From assembly GCA_025667525.1 (NCBI GenBank), contig JANFOE010000054.1:1890501-1954500 (forward strand): a stretch of DNA of 64,000 nt, written 5' to 3'. Shown one piece after another: positions 35,371-46,952 of this stretch (the first letter of the stretch is position 1; each line of letters begins with the position of its first letter). The position numbers and the translations under genes are program-made. This stretch comes from Glebionis coronaria. Taxonomy: Eukaryota > Streptophyta > Magnoliopsida > Asterales > Asteraceae. The notes below the pieces were generated by a model. The model was not told the DNA's origin, searched no databases, and saw nothing but the letters and a program-made list of their open reading frames with translations.

Positions 35371-35805
35371 CAGTATGTGCAGCACTATTCCGTTCCATCA
35401 TACTAGGTTTACGCCGTTCATTTTGATCCCCACATAATCCCTCACCTCCATCAGCTTCTAAAGCTTTACCTTTCCTATCATGCGATGAACTAGGAACTTC
35501 ATCATTATCCCTAGTTGGACCACCTACATCATGATCACGCGCCACATTATCTCCACTAGTGTTGACATTCAAAGATTCAGCATAGCGTAATGCTTCCGGA
35601 AGAGGGTCCTTCACCACATCATGTAATTCAGAAGCACTCTTCTCAAGGGCTTCTTTTACTCGATCCACTTCTGGAGTAGGAATGCCATTGCATTGGTCGT
35701 GAGTTGTCTCCATGGGATCAACAATCTTAGCTCCTCTATGAGTGCCTGATCTACCGTGAGATATATGAGAAACTTGCTTGTTTTTGGGTAGCACACGAGC
35801 CCTCG
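35371..35805 (-). pseudogene. Captured exon of an unrecognised acidic protein
   Basis: A long open minus-strand frame reads ETSRARVLPKNKQVSHISHG, PEVDRVKEALEKSASELHDV, ALRYAESLNVN, DNDEVPSSSHDRKGKALEAD and ends near NSAAHTVE before a GTAACA donor. It is hydrophilic and acidic, with no domain that I can name. It probably belongs to the same source gene as 36590-36830. Confidence 0.5.
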
Positions 35806-36589
35806 ATGTTTCTATATAAGCATAGACATCAATCCCATTAATATATACAAACACTGGCATGTAAATTAGATACTAACATGTAATGGAACATCTAACAAAA
35901 CAAATATCTAAGCAGCATAGTAGAAAACACATATACATAACAAGAAACATCCAACTCAGCACTGATATGGGAACAAAATATGTAGGATATATGAGGCAGT
36001 AATGTTAGACCAACACATTTAATTTCACGGTAGTCTTTATCAAACAGAGAACATACATAACTAAACATTAAAGGGGTGTTTGGAATTGCTTATTTGACGT
36101 AGCTTTGCAAATTTTAGGTGTGTGTTGACTTTGTGCCTTCCAAAATAAGCAATAAGCAGTTCTCAATATGTCTTAAGACCTCACTAAATGACCTGACAAT
36201 ATCATTTTCACAACTAATGCATCAAATTAACTAACCGAACTTCATAAACACGCAATAATTACTTAAAACACAAATACAGCAACACTTAACAGCATTTCAT
36301 AACATCGAAAGCTTACTTAATCATCGCGTAACTAAATTAGTCAAATATTTAACTAACCTAACTTAATAAACACACCTAATTACAAAACTAATCGACATCA
36401 TAACAACCGAAAACACCTAAAACAATAACATCTCGAATCTATATCAAATCATAATCATTTCACTTAAACTCATCCAACCTATACATCAAAGGCTAAATTA
36501 CTCGTAGCGTAACAATATCAACCAGATCATCCAAAATTTAACTTAATTAATTACAATGTGAAATGAATATTAAGCAATAACTGACCTTA

Positions 36590-36960
36590 GTTAGCTTAAT
36601 TTGAATAAGCAGATCCTTCTGAACAGAAAAAGCTTGAGTAAGCACATCGGTAACATCTTTCACTTGACCGCCGATCTTCGCCGCAGCAGCAGAAAGTTTC
36701 GAGGCGAACTCCGATACAAATTCGTCGAATGCGATGATTGATGGATCGGTTGGTGCGTCGAGATCGAAGTCGCGTGATTGTGAGGCGATGGATAAGGATT
36801 CGAGATGTCCTTTTTTTCCATATGAATTGAAAAAAACCCTAATTTTTGTGAATTGGAATAATCAAAGTGAATAAAGAAACAAAGATTCGGGTTTATGTAA
36901 TCTGTTTTGATTATTCCAAAGATTCGGGTTTACAGAAGAAAGAACAAAGAACAAAGAAGA
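36590..36960 (-). pseudogene. Captured 5' UTR and first exon of an unrecognised gene
   Basis: A leader with a repeated ATTCCAAAGATTCGGGTTTA-like phrase precedes an ATG near 36827. One base is missing from the following A run, so the good frame (GHLESLSIASQSRDFDLDAP, FDEFVSEFASKLSAAAAKIG, DVLTQAFSVQKDLLIQIK) is out of phase with the ATG. The exon ends at a GT donor near 36588. It is more GC-rich than its surroundings and lies near the TIR, as reported for Pack-MULE acquisitions. Confidence 0.55.
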
Positions 36961-37020
36961 AAGAGAGAAAGAGAAAGAGAAAGGGGCGTTTTAGTAATTT
37001 ACTATTCTGATCAGTGGACA

Positions 37021-37145
37021 GGTGGCGGTAATTGGATGGAGTTGTGCAGTTGTGCACTTGTGTATGACTAAATTTGTCCCCATCAAAAAACTTGACCATG
37101 GTTTTACTTTGGAGAGGGGATTTTGACCAAATTGGTCTTTTTCCC
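37021..37145 (-). repeat. Pack-MULE right terminal inverted repeat
   Basis: Inverted partner of 28451-28575. The 9-bp duplication follows directly. Confidence 0.85.
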
Positions 37146-37154
37146 TATAAATTT

Positions 37155-39247
37155 TGTTGACTTGTGACTTAATATACTGACATCACTTCAAGTGACGTTG
37201 GAATGTGGATTACTTAACACGCATATCTATTGAAAATCAACGAGTAAAAGTAAACACAATGCATATCAAGATGGTACATATACCGATATACGTACTTTCA
37301 TATAAGGCATAATGATATGAAATATTTCCATATACGTACTCATCTCATATATTCTTTCACATAAAAAACTCGCAACAAGCCGCTTCTCAAGTTGCCACTT
37401 CAATAGAGCGTGAGCATTTCACATCGTCGATCGGATCGAATAAAAAAACCAAACACGACCGGACCGACTCAAAATGCATCATACAATTTCAGTTCGATTC
37501 GAGATCTGAAGTTTTAGACCATTTCGTTCTTCGAACCGATCGATCAGATTCAGTCGATTATACGAAATAGGACCGGACCGAAGACCGAACTGGACCGTAC
37601 CGTACATTTCGACCCAGTCCTTGGTCTGAGGTTTTGAACCATTTCGATTATCAATTCTGTCCAATTTTGACCGTAAGGTTTGATCTAGGCCAAAAGCTCA
37701 GCCCTAGTTGAATATATGATATGTCCCTATAGTTATGATCAAATCATTATATTGTTACACAAGCAATCTACGTCTCAATCTTCTAATCTATAGCTAAACA
37801 CACTTATCAAGAGTATGACGCTTACTTATCATCATACGCATCTATGTATCACCAATGTCGCATAACGTTTTATTTTTATTTTTTAGCGTTGTTACCGAAA
37901 ACCCGAAGTCAAAACAACCCAAATCAAACGGCCACCAACTCATCATCACTTTGACGACCATGTAGATTTTGGTAGCATCATGAATCGATAAACTTTCCTA
38001 AAAATATATTTTTTTAAGACATAAACGTACACCTATCGATTGATCCACCCAAAATAAGTATTACTTTTTCCGTCTAGTAGTTATAGTCCACTGTTAATTC
38101 ATACCGTTAAAGTTAAAATATGATATTTAGTGTAAACAATCTCTTACGGTATTCTAATGTGCATTGTGTTAGGTTAATATGAGTTATGTTAATTGTATTT
38201 TCTGTTAGTGCTACTGTTAATATGGGTTCCATTAAACAATTTTTCTATTTTATATGGTTTTGGTGGTTTATTTTGTATCCATATGGTATGATGTGTACCA
38301 TCATTTTCGTGGCATTTAAAATCCCTTCAAAGGATGTGATGGTGAATTTATTTATAGATGGACACAAAAGTAAATATTGTTTAGAACTTCACTTCTTTTA
38401 TTATTAGATGAGTTGAGCCTAATGCGAAAGTACAAATTACCAAAATAGCAAAAGTGGTCATGGCTTATTTGACTAACCTTACGAATATTTTATGACAACA
38501 CTTTAAATACTACGTATGTCTTTGTATTACTATTGCATATTTATGTAGGTTATGAAGTAGATGGACAAAGAAAGTATCTCAAACTTGCAGAAGGCCATGT
38601 TGAGGTTAGAAGGCTTTGGAAGGATAAAACTGATAGTAATAAATTGAAGCGCGGGGGGTTTCAAATTTTTTACGACAATAAGCAACTCCAACCAAATTAA
38701 ATGAAATTATGAAAAGATAGTGTGCAATGGAAAACGAAAATGGAACCTCTAATGTTAAAGTAGCGAATGTCGCATACTTACATTCGAATTCCAATGGACA
38801 CAATAACACTTTTAGGTTAGACTTTTAATCGGATGACTTCTACGACAAGTCTAAATCTCGAGTCGTTGATTGACCGAGGGTTCTTGACTTGCTAGAACAT
38901 TGATTGACCCAAGGTTCTTGACTATCTAGAACTCGAATCTTCAAACTATAGTCCAAGAGGTACCGATAATTGTTTATCCACTGTATGCAGAACAAAATAT
39001 GAATGCCAAATGTTAACAGAGGGTTTGAAGGTTGTATTGAAGTCAATTTTTTTATGTTGTTGTTAGATCATTTTATTCTTTTCAAAAGTGATATGAAAAG
39101 TTTAAATATCTTTTATTGTGTTCCAATCATTTATATTTATTGTAAATTAGTATTAATATTTTCTATTCACGGGGCTAACATGTAATTTATTTACGTAAGA
39201 CCGCATATCGATCTATTATAAAAACACTATCAATAGATTCTCAAGGC
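37155..39247. other. Intergenic repeats; no supported gene
   Basis: The 37420-37680 stretch is rich in GGACCGGACCGA-like and TTCGA phrases in both orientations, suggesting an old repeat. An open stretch around 38550-38690 (GQRKYLKLAEGHVEVRRLW, KRGGFQIFYDN) is unrecognised. Confidence 0.35.
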
Positions 39248-39277
39248 CCCGTAAATTTCACGGGTCAATAATCTAGT
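39248..39277 (+). mobile_element. Helitron-like 3' terminus (plus strand)
   Basis: A hairpin CCCGTAAATTTCACGGG at 39248-39264 is followed eight bases later by CTAG and then T. This is the canonical Helitron 3' end and insertion context. The 5' end was not found, so the body to the left is undefined. Confidence 0.55.
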
Positions 39278-39359
39278 GCTACTATAAACCAAAATGTATT
39301 AAATATGTATTAAATAAACTTCACATAATAAATATTAAAAATTTAAAAAGTAGCAACAA

Positions 39360-39440
39360 AGACAAAGTGACTCGAACACAAGACCGGTATTTTAAAGGTA
39401 ATGTGGTTTAGCCACAATGTCATGGGAGATACTTATTATG
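39360..39440 (-). repeat. tRNA-derived (SINE-like) fragment, minus strand
   Basis: The minus strand shows box-A-like TGTGGCTAAACCAC and box-B-like GTGTTCGAGTCAC about 35 bases apart. No closed cloverleaf. Confidence 0.4.
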
Positions 39441-40267
39441 AGATGCATTTTTTAATTAGAAAACACATCTTTCGAAAAGACAAAATAACAAAGTATTAGT
39501 ATAAAAAATGCACCACTTCTGCTTCTACGGTGATTGTATTAAAAACGTTAACAAGTACACTGATGATAGGTGGTCTCTGTTTCCGATCGAAATGACATTT
39601 TATGCTATCAAATGAAAGCAAGTGATGTTTTGCTCGATAAATATGATGTTCGCTAAATTAGTTTTATCTTATCATAAAGATGAATATTTCATTTTCTAGT
39701 GAAAATGATCTCTTAATCTATTATAAAAAAAATAAAAAAATTAATGGTTGAAACCAGGGCGGACGTACCTTATAGATGTCGTGTGGCGGCGCCCCCTATA
39801 ACTCGACCAAAAAGACGAGATATTAGTGTATTTTTTCTTTAGATTCGACCTTTTTTTTAAAATACTCCTCAATCGAATTTCAAATTGCCCCTCATATACA
39901 CATTGAATTCCAACATTTAACACCGTAAAACCTAAAAATCGTTAACTTTTAAGTTATAATACTCAAATTTATATTCGACTTTTAGTTTTTTCGTCTTGTT
40001 ATCGTCAAAAATTATTTATTGCCTTCTATATTAAAATTTTATGCGTTCACCACTGGTTCAAACCCATTATGTTTGTTTTGATAAACCTGAGTGCATTAAG
40101 TTAATGTGTTTGACGCTTAAAGATAAATTGCTCTGTAAAAAATTTGACAGTAACAATAATTTTGATGAAAATTTACTTTGGGTAAAAGTAAAAAGGCATA
40201 ATTGGCGATGACATGAAATTCATATGAAATCATGATTAGCCACTAGACCAATATATTCCCAAATTCT
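39441..40267. other. Anonymous repeat DNA
   Basis: The phrase AGGGCGGACGTACC near 39757 and the phrase CACCACTGGTTCAAACCC near 40050 resemble ends of old dispersed repeats. No gene. Confidence 0.35.
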
Positions 40268-40426
40268 TATTAGTCGATATATGTATTATTTGTGTATGTA
40301 ATATTGTATCAAGCTCACTGGCCTTTTGGCCCGTAGTATCTGTAGTAGGGCAACACGCTTTGTATCATTCTATATATTGGTTGGAATAATGAGATGAAAG
40401 GAAGGGGAATAATTTGCCTAATTACA
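40268..40426 (+). repeat. copia-2 5' LTR
   Basis: A 159-bp LTR that starts TATTAGTCG (probably once TG) and ends in ACA. Confidence 0.85.
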
Positions 40427-40440
40427 TGGTATCACAGCCA
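40427..40440 (+). other. copia-2 primer-binding site (tRNA-iMet)
   Basis: TGGTATCACAGCC directly after the LTR, one mismatch from the TGGTATCAGAGC initiator-Met complement. Confidence 0.85.
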
Positions 40441-40533
40441 ATCCTTTCCTAAAATACCTTCCATCTTCCCTCTCTCTAATCCTACGATCCAAACTTCTTT
40501 CTTCCAAAACCCTAATCAGCCGTCACCTTCAAC

Positions 40534-41486
40534 ATGGCTGGAGAATACATTAACAACCCCCCGCCACCACCTATTGTTAACACAGAAAAGCCACATCAAG
40601 TCACACGTTCCCCTCGTGTTAGATCTTAATCACCTAAACTACGATGCCTAGTGTGAACTTTTCACATCCCATTGTGAAAGCTTTTGGTGTTTCTGGTCTG
40701 TTGGATGGCACATACACATCAACTGCTACAACGATCAATGAATGGAAGAAACTCGATTCATTGGTTAAGGTTTGGATCTATGGCACTATCTCTACCTCCT
40801 TATTGCAAACTGTTCTCAAACGCAATGTCACCGCGAAGGACGTTTGGAAAAGCCTTGCTGATCTTTTCCACGATAACAAAGAGGCTCGATCAATGGAGCT
40901 TCATGAAGAACTCCGTTCGTTAGAGATCGGCTCTCTCACCACTGCCGAGTATTTTAAGAAGATCAAAGTTATCTCTGATCTCTTGTCCAACATTGATTCC
41001 CCGGTTTCCGAGAAAAATCTGCTCATGTATGCGGCTAATGGTTTAACTGAAAAATATGAGCACGTTGCTACTATTATTCGCCACACCAAAACCCCATTGA
41101 CTCTTCTGGAGGCTCGTTCCATGCTTCTCCTCGAAGAGGCGCGCCTTACTCGAAAACAAGGACGTGATGCTGCTCACGACACATCTTCATCACCATCTGT
41201 TTTGTTGGCTTCTAGTGGTTCTAGTACTAAAAAAATCGACCCAACAAGGAGTTGTGCCGTAATTTTCAGCGTGGGTTTTGCAGGTTTGCTGATCGGTGCA
41301 GGTTTACTCATTCCCGTGACTCGCGTAATTGCAGATCTTCTCAATGGGGATCACAAGCTCGGTCTACAACCCCTCAACAGATGGTTCGTGGACCACAAGT
41401 GGTTTCCAGGCCCAACACTAATGGTACTTGGGCTGGACAACCTCCCTTTCCTCAAGCCCACCTCACTGCGCCCAAAAACAGCATAA
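40534..41486 (+). pseudogene. copia-2 gag remnant
   Basis: Gag-like homology begins around 40590 with SHVPLVLDLNHLNYDA, then a TAG where Trp is expected. After a frame change it continues FGVSGLLDGTYTS, WIYGTISTSLLQTV, AKDVWKSLADLFHDN, ELRSLEIGSLTTAEYFKKIK and LLEARSMLLLEE. A further frame change near 41250 leads to CRNFQRGFCRFADRCRFTH, a CCCH-type zinc finger often found at the end of such gags. The protein would package element RNA. Confidence 0.85.
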
Positions 41487-42030
41487 TCGGATCAGGTCCA
41501 TATCAGCTTGTGCAATATGGTAACGTAGATCAACCTACTGCTCTCCCACGGGCGTTTAATGCAACCACACTCCGATATGCTGACAACAACGATGACTCCG
41601 GGTGGTATATGGACACCGGCGCAACATCACATCTCTCGGCTACCACAGGTAATCTCACATCTATTTTTAAAAACCGTATTAATACATCTATAATTGTTGG
41701 TAACGGGGCCACCATTCCGGTTACCAACACTGGTCACTGCTTTTTGCCATCCCTACATCGTCCTTTGTACCTTCAAAATGTCCTTGTCACACCACACATA
41801 ATAAAGTACCTAATATCCGTCCGACAATTTACTCGTGATAATTTTTGTAGCATTGAATTTGATCCTTTTGGTTTTTCTGTGAAGGATTACCAGACGCGTC
41901 GCCTTCTCCTCCGATGTGATAGCACCGGGGACCTTTACCCTTTCCACACATCCGCTACTACCCCTACTGCCCTTTATCTTGCAATCAATCTACCTCGCAT
42001 CAAATACTCGGGCATCCCGGCGATGATGTT
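41487..42030 (+). pseudogene. copia-2 protease and gag-pre-integrase start, cut by insertion
   Basis: The frame contains the aspartic protease motif WYMDTGATSHL near 41608, GNGATIPVTNTG, and the start of the gag-pre-integrase domain (CDSTGDLYPF). It stops at 42030, where the younger LTR element is inserted. Confidence 0.88.
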
Positions 42031-43632
42031 TAATAACAAGAATTTTACTCGTTGAAAGTTCGTTTCTCGGTGTCTAATCGAATTGATTTCCGGTTAATTG
42101 TGTGAGATTAATTGTTCTTGGTGAAACAAATATTTTTGGTTTTGGAAAATAAATGAGCAAGACTTAATAATAAATGACGAGAAATTAAAACAAGTTAAAA
42201 TATAAACGGTGCGATATTTAAAACTTTAAAAGTAAATGACGAGAAAAGAAACGACGTAAAATTAAAACTTAAACTTAAATAAAATTCAAATAAAGTAAAT
42301 AACGTAAATCAAAACTTAAAACTAAAAGTAAAGCAAATAAAAATTCAAATAAAGAAAAAGGCGGGAAGAATAAAACTTGAAAATAAAAGACAAAAACTTA
42401 AAAAGAAAAACAAACAAAAGACTGACAGACCTTGATTCGGAAGTTTAAAACTTCCGAATGAAGCTTGCTTCATTCGGAACTTCTAGACTTCCGGATGAAG
42501 GTTGCTTCATTCGGAACTTCTAGACTTCCGGATGAAGGTTGCTTCATTCGGAACTTCTAGACTTCCGGATGAAGGTTGCTTCATTCGGAACTGCTAGACT
42601 TCCGGATGAAGGTTGCTTCATTCGGAACTTCTAGACTTCCGGATGAAGGTTGCTTCATTCGGAACTTTTCAAGTTCCGGATGAAGGTTGCTTCATTCGGA
42701 AATCTTGACTTCCGGATGAAAGATGCTTCGTTCGGAACTTTTCAAGTTCCGGATGAAGGATACCTAGGAATGAATAAAATACTGAAACAATAAACTGAAT
42801 AACAGGGGATGTACAGTAGACACGATTTATCCTTAAATCAATTAAAATCAAACGAAAGATTAAACCAAAACAACCAATAAGCATCAGCTAACAATAATCA
42901 AGCAAAACAAATCATCAAAACTAACAAACATAACCAAATTAATTAAAACCCACTTGATCAAAATCATAAAAACTCAAGAACATGAACAATCAAGATAAAG
43001 AACAAATCAAACAAGAAAGGAAGAAGATGATGAATTAAAAGCTTAATTAAAAAGCATGGATTCAATAACAAAAGCTTAAACACAAATTAATCTAGAGAGA
43101 GAAAGCATAAATCTAGAGAGAGAAACTACCTACTCCTAATCTAATCCTAAAAACTAACCAACCCCCTCACAACAAGTGAGGGTGGTATTTATAGGAGAGG
43201 GGAGTGGTTGGTGGCTTCCTCTATCTTTCTTTCTTGGTCCTCGGCCTTTCAGTCTTCTTAAATTCTTCGACTTTTAAGACTTCGTCTCGGGATTTCTATG
43301 AACTCGTCTTGTAATTTTCTTTATAAATTAGACCTGAGTTCTTCGACTTTATTAAACTTTCGTCTTAGGACTTTTTCTTCGATAAATCTTCAGAATTGGT
43401 CTTGGACTTCCGTTCTTTTTCCACTTTTGATCTTTCGACTTCGTCTTTTGTCTTTTACTTCAATAAAAGCCCGTGAAAGCCGTGTTTTCTCCACTTTTCA
43501 CCTTCTCGACCCTGAAACACAATAAAAACACAAACCACGCATAATTCCGCCATTTACGACATAAAATATACGTTTAGGTCCCGTTTTAATGTAATTAAGT
43601 GGTAGAAAAGATGGGTGTTTTCACACCTATCA
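42031..43632 (-). repeat. LARD-like element 3' LTR
   Basis: Partner of 46953-48517. On the minus strand it begins TGATAGGTG and ends TTATTA. It contains one more 37-bp repeat unit than the other LTR. Confidence 0.92.
42430..42765. repeat. 37-bp palindromic minisatellite in the 3' LTR
   Basis: Tandem units of 37 bp contain TTCCGGATGAAG and CTTCATTCGGAA as inverted arms, so each unit can fold into a hairpin. Sequence variants accumulate at both edges of the array. Confidence 0.9.
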
Positions 43633-45505
43633 AATCCCCTACACTTAACCATTGCAATTCCCTCATGCAATGCTTAGCAATAAAGCAAGGTTTACACTTT
43701 CCATCATAATCAACCTACCTTGGCCTTTATTAAACAACTAGGGAAAATCAAAAAGATAGAAAATAACAAGATGCAACAAGGAAGAAAGTTGTAAAGAAAT
43801 CTAAGACTTACATTAGGGCTTGTATGTCATGAATGTTTATCACCCTCAAGTTTTACGTTCCCCATGCCAAGCTTAAAAACATGATCATTGTTAGTACAAG
43901 TTAGCATAACAAACATTTACTCATGCGGTTCAATTAATCACTTAAACTCCCTTATTCCTATGGGTATCTCTTATATTTTATTGATGTCTTGAACGATCAC
44001 GAGGATGCATTGTTGACTTATTTCGATAATTTATTTAGGCTGAAAGCAAAGTAGGACGATTTGATCAATAGTTAGCTAAAGGACAAAATTTTCTTAAAAC
44101 TGCTTCTCGGGATATCAAAAAGTTCATATCTTGGCATAACTCGGTTCACGATTTGAGACCTTTCTCGGGCCGATATTTGGCATGTACTTCATACTTCATA
44201 TCTTGAGAGACGTGCTTGAGATAATGGTCTTCTCATCGTTCATAGAGTTTCTTCACTTGGAGACTTTTGAGAGGTACTCCAACTTTGTTGACCACGACTT
44301 CATGATTATTTCTTCAATCTCTATTTGGGATTTTGAGATACAACGATCCGCCTCCTTTTCAGACTTGGATCTATTTATCCTCATACCTTGTTAGGGTCTT
44401 TTCGGATAGACTTCTCCATGATCTTTATGGGAGTTGATTGCTTTTCGTCGTGAGTCTTGATCCTTCATATTGACTTTAGGAATAATGCTTTTCACATCAC
44501 TTTGGATCTTTAGCAATAAAATGGAATCCTCATGCCTTGTTAGGGCCTTTTCGGTCTCGCCAATCTTCGCGCCCCGCTTCATAAGTTATGCCTTGGCTAT
44601 GAACTCTCGTCATTACCGAGCAACTTTTAAACGATCTTGGGCTAGAAGCTAAGTAACTTTTCAAATCGTACGACCTTACTTATTGCAGATAATTTATTAG
44701 CAAGTGATGGGAGAAAAAGATCATAATTAACTCATATAAGTTAATGAGAGAATACCAACCTTGTAACCAACTCTATCATTTCTCGTTCTCCATAATTTAG
44801 AATCTCAAGGAATGAGACTCGTGGATGCTTAGCCTAATAAACCAATTAAGGTCTACATGGTTAAGGATACTAGCTAGAGTGAACTTGGATAAGTAAACTC
44901 GGGTTGAGTCAAAATATTCACAACGGGCCTAATATATCTAAGATATCTAGACTTGCTAAAACCATTTTATTAAAATGCTTAGAAAGTAACAAAAATAAAG
45001 GAGACTACAACAAGGCCAAAATAGATTAAAAATTTTGAAAATGTTCAAAAAAATTGATTTTCCGGTTAAAATGAGGACAAATACAAGGAAAAGGCCACTT
45101 AACTTCGATAGAAGTCCCCCCTATACTTAATATAAACATTGTCCTCAATGTTTAAGCATGTGGGAGTAAACTCCCCTACACTTAGGACATTGTGCACTTT
45201 GTTTAAATCTCGTTAAGGAAAAGACAACTAAAGAGATTCCTATTTTAATATTGAGAAATATAAAATAGTGAATCGAAAAGAGGTTAGGATAGAACCGGGA
45301 AGAAGGGAACACGGAATCACGGTTCGTCAAAAGTCATCACAAGTGTGTCTCTGAAGCTCTAATCCCTGCACATGATAAGAAAGATAACAAGAAACACCAA
45401 CGGGGCTCCCCCTACACTTATGGTGAAATAAGATAGATAATTGGGTTGCCTCCCAAAAAGCGCTTGTTTTTGTTGACCGAGTCATGAGCCTGACTCGTCC
45501 CCGAA
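43633..45505 (-). other. LARD-like element non-coding interior
   Basis: Begins next to the 3' LTR with a polypurine tract (minus-strand AGTGTAGGGGATT at 43633-43645). No pol-type motif is seen on either strand. Several short TTCTTCGACTT-like phrases occur. Confidence 0.6.
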
Positions 45506-46747
45506 TTAAATGGTCCATGGGGAAGCCTCGAATGTGATACCGGGATCAAAGACCTTGTCCTCGTTCCCGGAGGACATTAATAAAGGAGAGGCGGGGGAAT
45601 AAGTCTTGAAAGGGAGAAAGGTCCTTTCAACATACGTATAGTATGTGAATTCAAGATCCACGGGAGGTGGGTTGGGTATAGTGAGCACATTGTCCTCCCC
45701 CAAAGACAATGGAAGTTGAGCAAACGGCAAAGCCGTGATGGTATCAATCATAGCATAATCAATGTCACCTCCCGGGTCAAAGCACTCATCCTCATTTCCC
45801 GGTATAAAACGAGTAGAGTAAAAGTGATACATCATCCGCTTGGGTGTGCACGTGGGAGGATGAGGTGGCAATATAATACGAGAAGTATGAGAACAATTAC
45901 CTTCCACCTGCGTCCCTTTTTCAGTAGATTTACATCTTTCCACCTCTGGGATAGAAGGTGTAGTGTCATCGTGTAATAAATCCTCTAGAAAAAGTATATC
46001 TCCTTCCACATCAGCATACCCGGATATGTATTCCATGGGTGTATCAATATCAAGAAACTCATCGATCTCAGGAATGTGAAAACCATCATTGCTAAGGAGT
46101 GAAGTATTTTGCTTTAGAAATTCCTCCTCGTCGAAAATAACCTCAATATCGTCATCACTCTCCTCATTATTTATAGGGCCAAGAATATGCTCAGGGATAT
46201 GGGTACTCGTCTGATCTTGCTGCTGTAAAAATGACTCCATACAAGTTCGCAGCGTGTGTAAAAGCTCTTTTGATTGCGCTTGACAAGTTGTAGCAAGATC
46301 GACAATTGGTTCTTGGTAACTCATCCCGTGACGAGGCTGATGATCGAGTGAGTGCGGTGGGGGCTCAAGATTTTGAAAACCGGAATTATAGTACGGTTGT
46401 GGCTCATAGTTGTTCATTGGTTGACAATAATAGGTATCGTGAGGACCCCCACAGTTGTTGCAAACCGGGTATGGATAAAAATCAAGTGCGTCTTGTGGAT
46501 AGCTATTATCATTGTCATAATTGTACCCCGGTTCTTGCCCGTGACCATACGGGTATCGAACCGGGCACGAAACATGCCAATGAGCATCGCTTCCACAATA
46601 GATGCACGGGGGAACAGGGGGTGGGTTCAAAAAGAGGGAATTAGTCGAGTTGCACAAGGGAAAAAATCCGAATTGTGTACACCATTGACAAGAGTTGTTC
46701 CCAGATAATTGTTTCCCACACCGGACGCAATGGACATAAAAGTCCAT
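45506..46747 (-). CDS. Zinc-knuckle ORF of the LARD-like element (gag-like)
   Basis: This uninterrupted 413-codon ORF starts at 46747 (MDFYVHCVRC) close to the 5' LTR. The N-terminal third has Cys pairs and two knuckle-like motifs, CIYCGSDAHWHVSC and CNNCGGPHDTYYC, set in a Tyr/Pro/Asn-rich tract. The middle is acidic with Asp/Glu runs (EESDDDIEVIFDEEEF). The end repeats a GNEDECFDPG / GNEDKVFDPG phrase. There is no protease or polymerase. It may bind element RNA as a gag-like protein. Its open state fits the youth of the insertion. I do not know a characterised homologue. Confidence 0.7.
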   Translation of the reverse strand: MDFYVHCVRCGKQLSGNNSCQWCTQFGFFPLCNSTNSLFLNPPPVPPCIYCGSDAHWHVSCPVRYPYGHGQEPGYNYDNDNSYPQDALDFYPYPVCNNCGGPHDTYYCQPMNNYEPQPYYNSGFQNLEPPPHSLDHQPRHGMSYQEPIVDLATTCQAQSKELLHTLRTCMESFLQQQDQTSTHIPEHILGPINNEESDDDIEVIFDEEEFLKQNTSLLSNDGFHIPEIDEFLDIDTPMEYISGYADVEGDILFLEDLLHDDTTPSIPEVERCKSTEKGTQVEGNCSHTSRIILPPHPPTCTPKRMMYHFYSTRFIPGNEDECFDPGGDIDYAMIDTITALPFAQLPLSLGEDNVLTIPNPPPVDLEFTYYTYVERTFLPFKTYSPASPLLMSSGNEDKVFDPGITFEASPWTI

Positions 46748-46929
46748 GAAGAAAGATAGATAAGCAAGAAGAATATTTTTGGTGCAAAACTTTGAAAAAG
46801 AAATGCTTTTTATGATTTTTCAAATGTTTTTGGATTTTTGAAAATTTTTGACAAGAAAAATAACGTTCACAAGTGAACGGATCCCAAAATCCAACGCGTC
46901 TCTCACAAAAAACCTTCGATCTTCACGAA

Positions 46930-46949
46930 AAGAGCCGGCAGCGGCGCCA
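46930..46949 (-). other. LARD-like element primer-binding site
   Basis: Minus strand TGGCGCCGCTGCCGGC, separated from the 5' LTR by AAA. It resembles the primer-binding sites of large plant gypsy-type elements. Confidence 0.75.
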
Positions 46950-46952
46950 TTT

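Larger units (their letters stand above)
28442..37154. mobile_element. Pack-MULE-like transposon carrying several gene fragments
   Basis: The element spans 28451-37145 (8.7 kb). Its ends begin GGGAAAAAGAC on both inward-reading strands and share imperfect inverted repeats of about 125 bp, including CATGGTCA, GGGACAAATTT and GCACAACTGCACAACTCCA. The flanks carry a perfect 9-bp duplication TATAAATTT at 28442-28450 and 37146-37154. Long TIRs with 9-bp TSD are the hallmark of Mutator-like elements. Instead of a transposase it holds fragments of TIP41, a peptidase-C45-like gene, an RLCK, a KIN-7 kinesin and other exons with their introns. That makes it a Pack-MULE, mobilised only in trans. Confidence 0.88.

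Noticed and set aside
38186..38407. 73-codon hydrophobic frame as a membrane protein gene
   Set aside because: AT-rich DNA often yields Phe/Ile/Tyr-rich frames. No promoter or conserved motif seen.
42430..42765. CRISPR-like array of 37-bp repeats
   Set aside because: There are no unique spacers, and the same array occurs in the partner LTR. It is a tandem minisatellite.
43298..43525. 75-codon frame present identically in both LTRs of the nested element (also 48183-48410)
   Set aside because: Conservation is explained by LTR duplication. The Ser/Leu/Phe-rich translation looks like non-coding CT-rich DNA.
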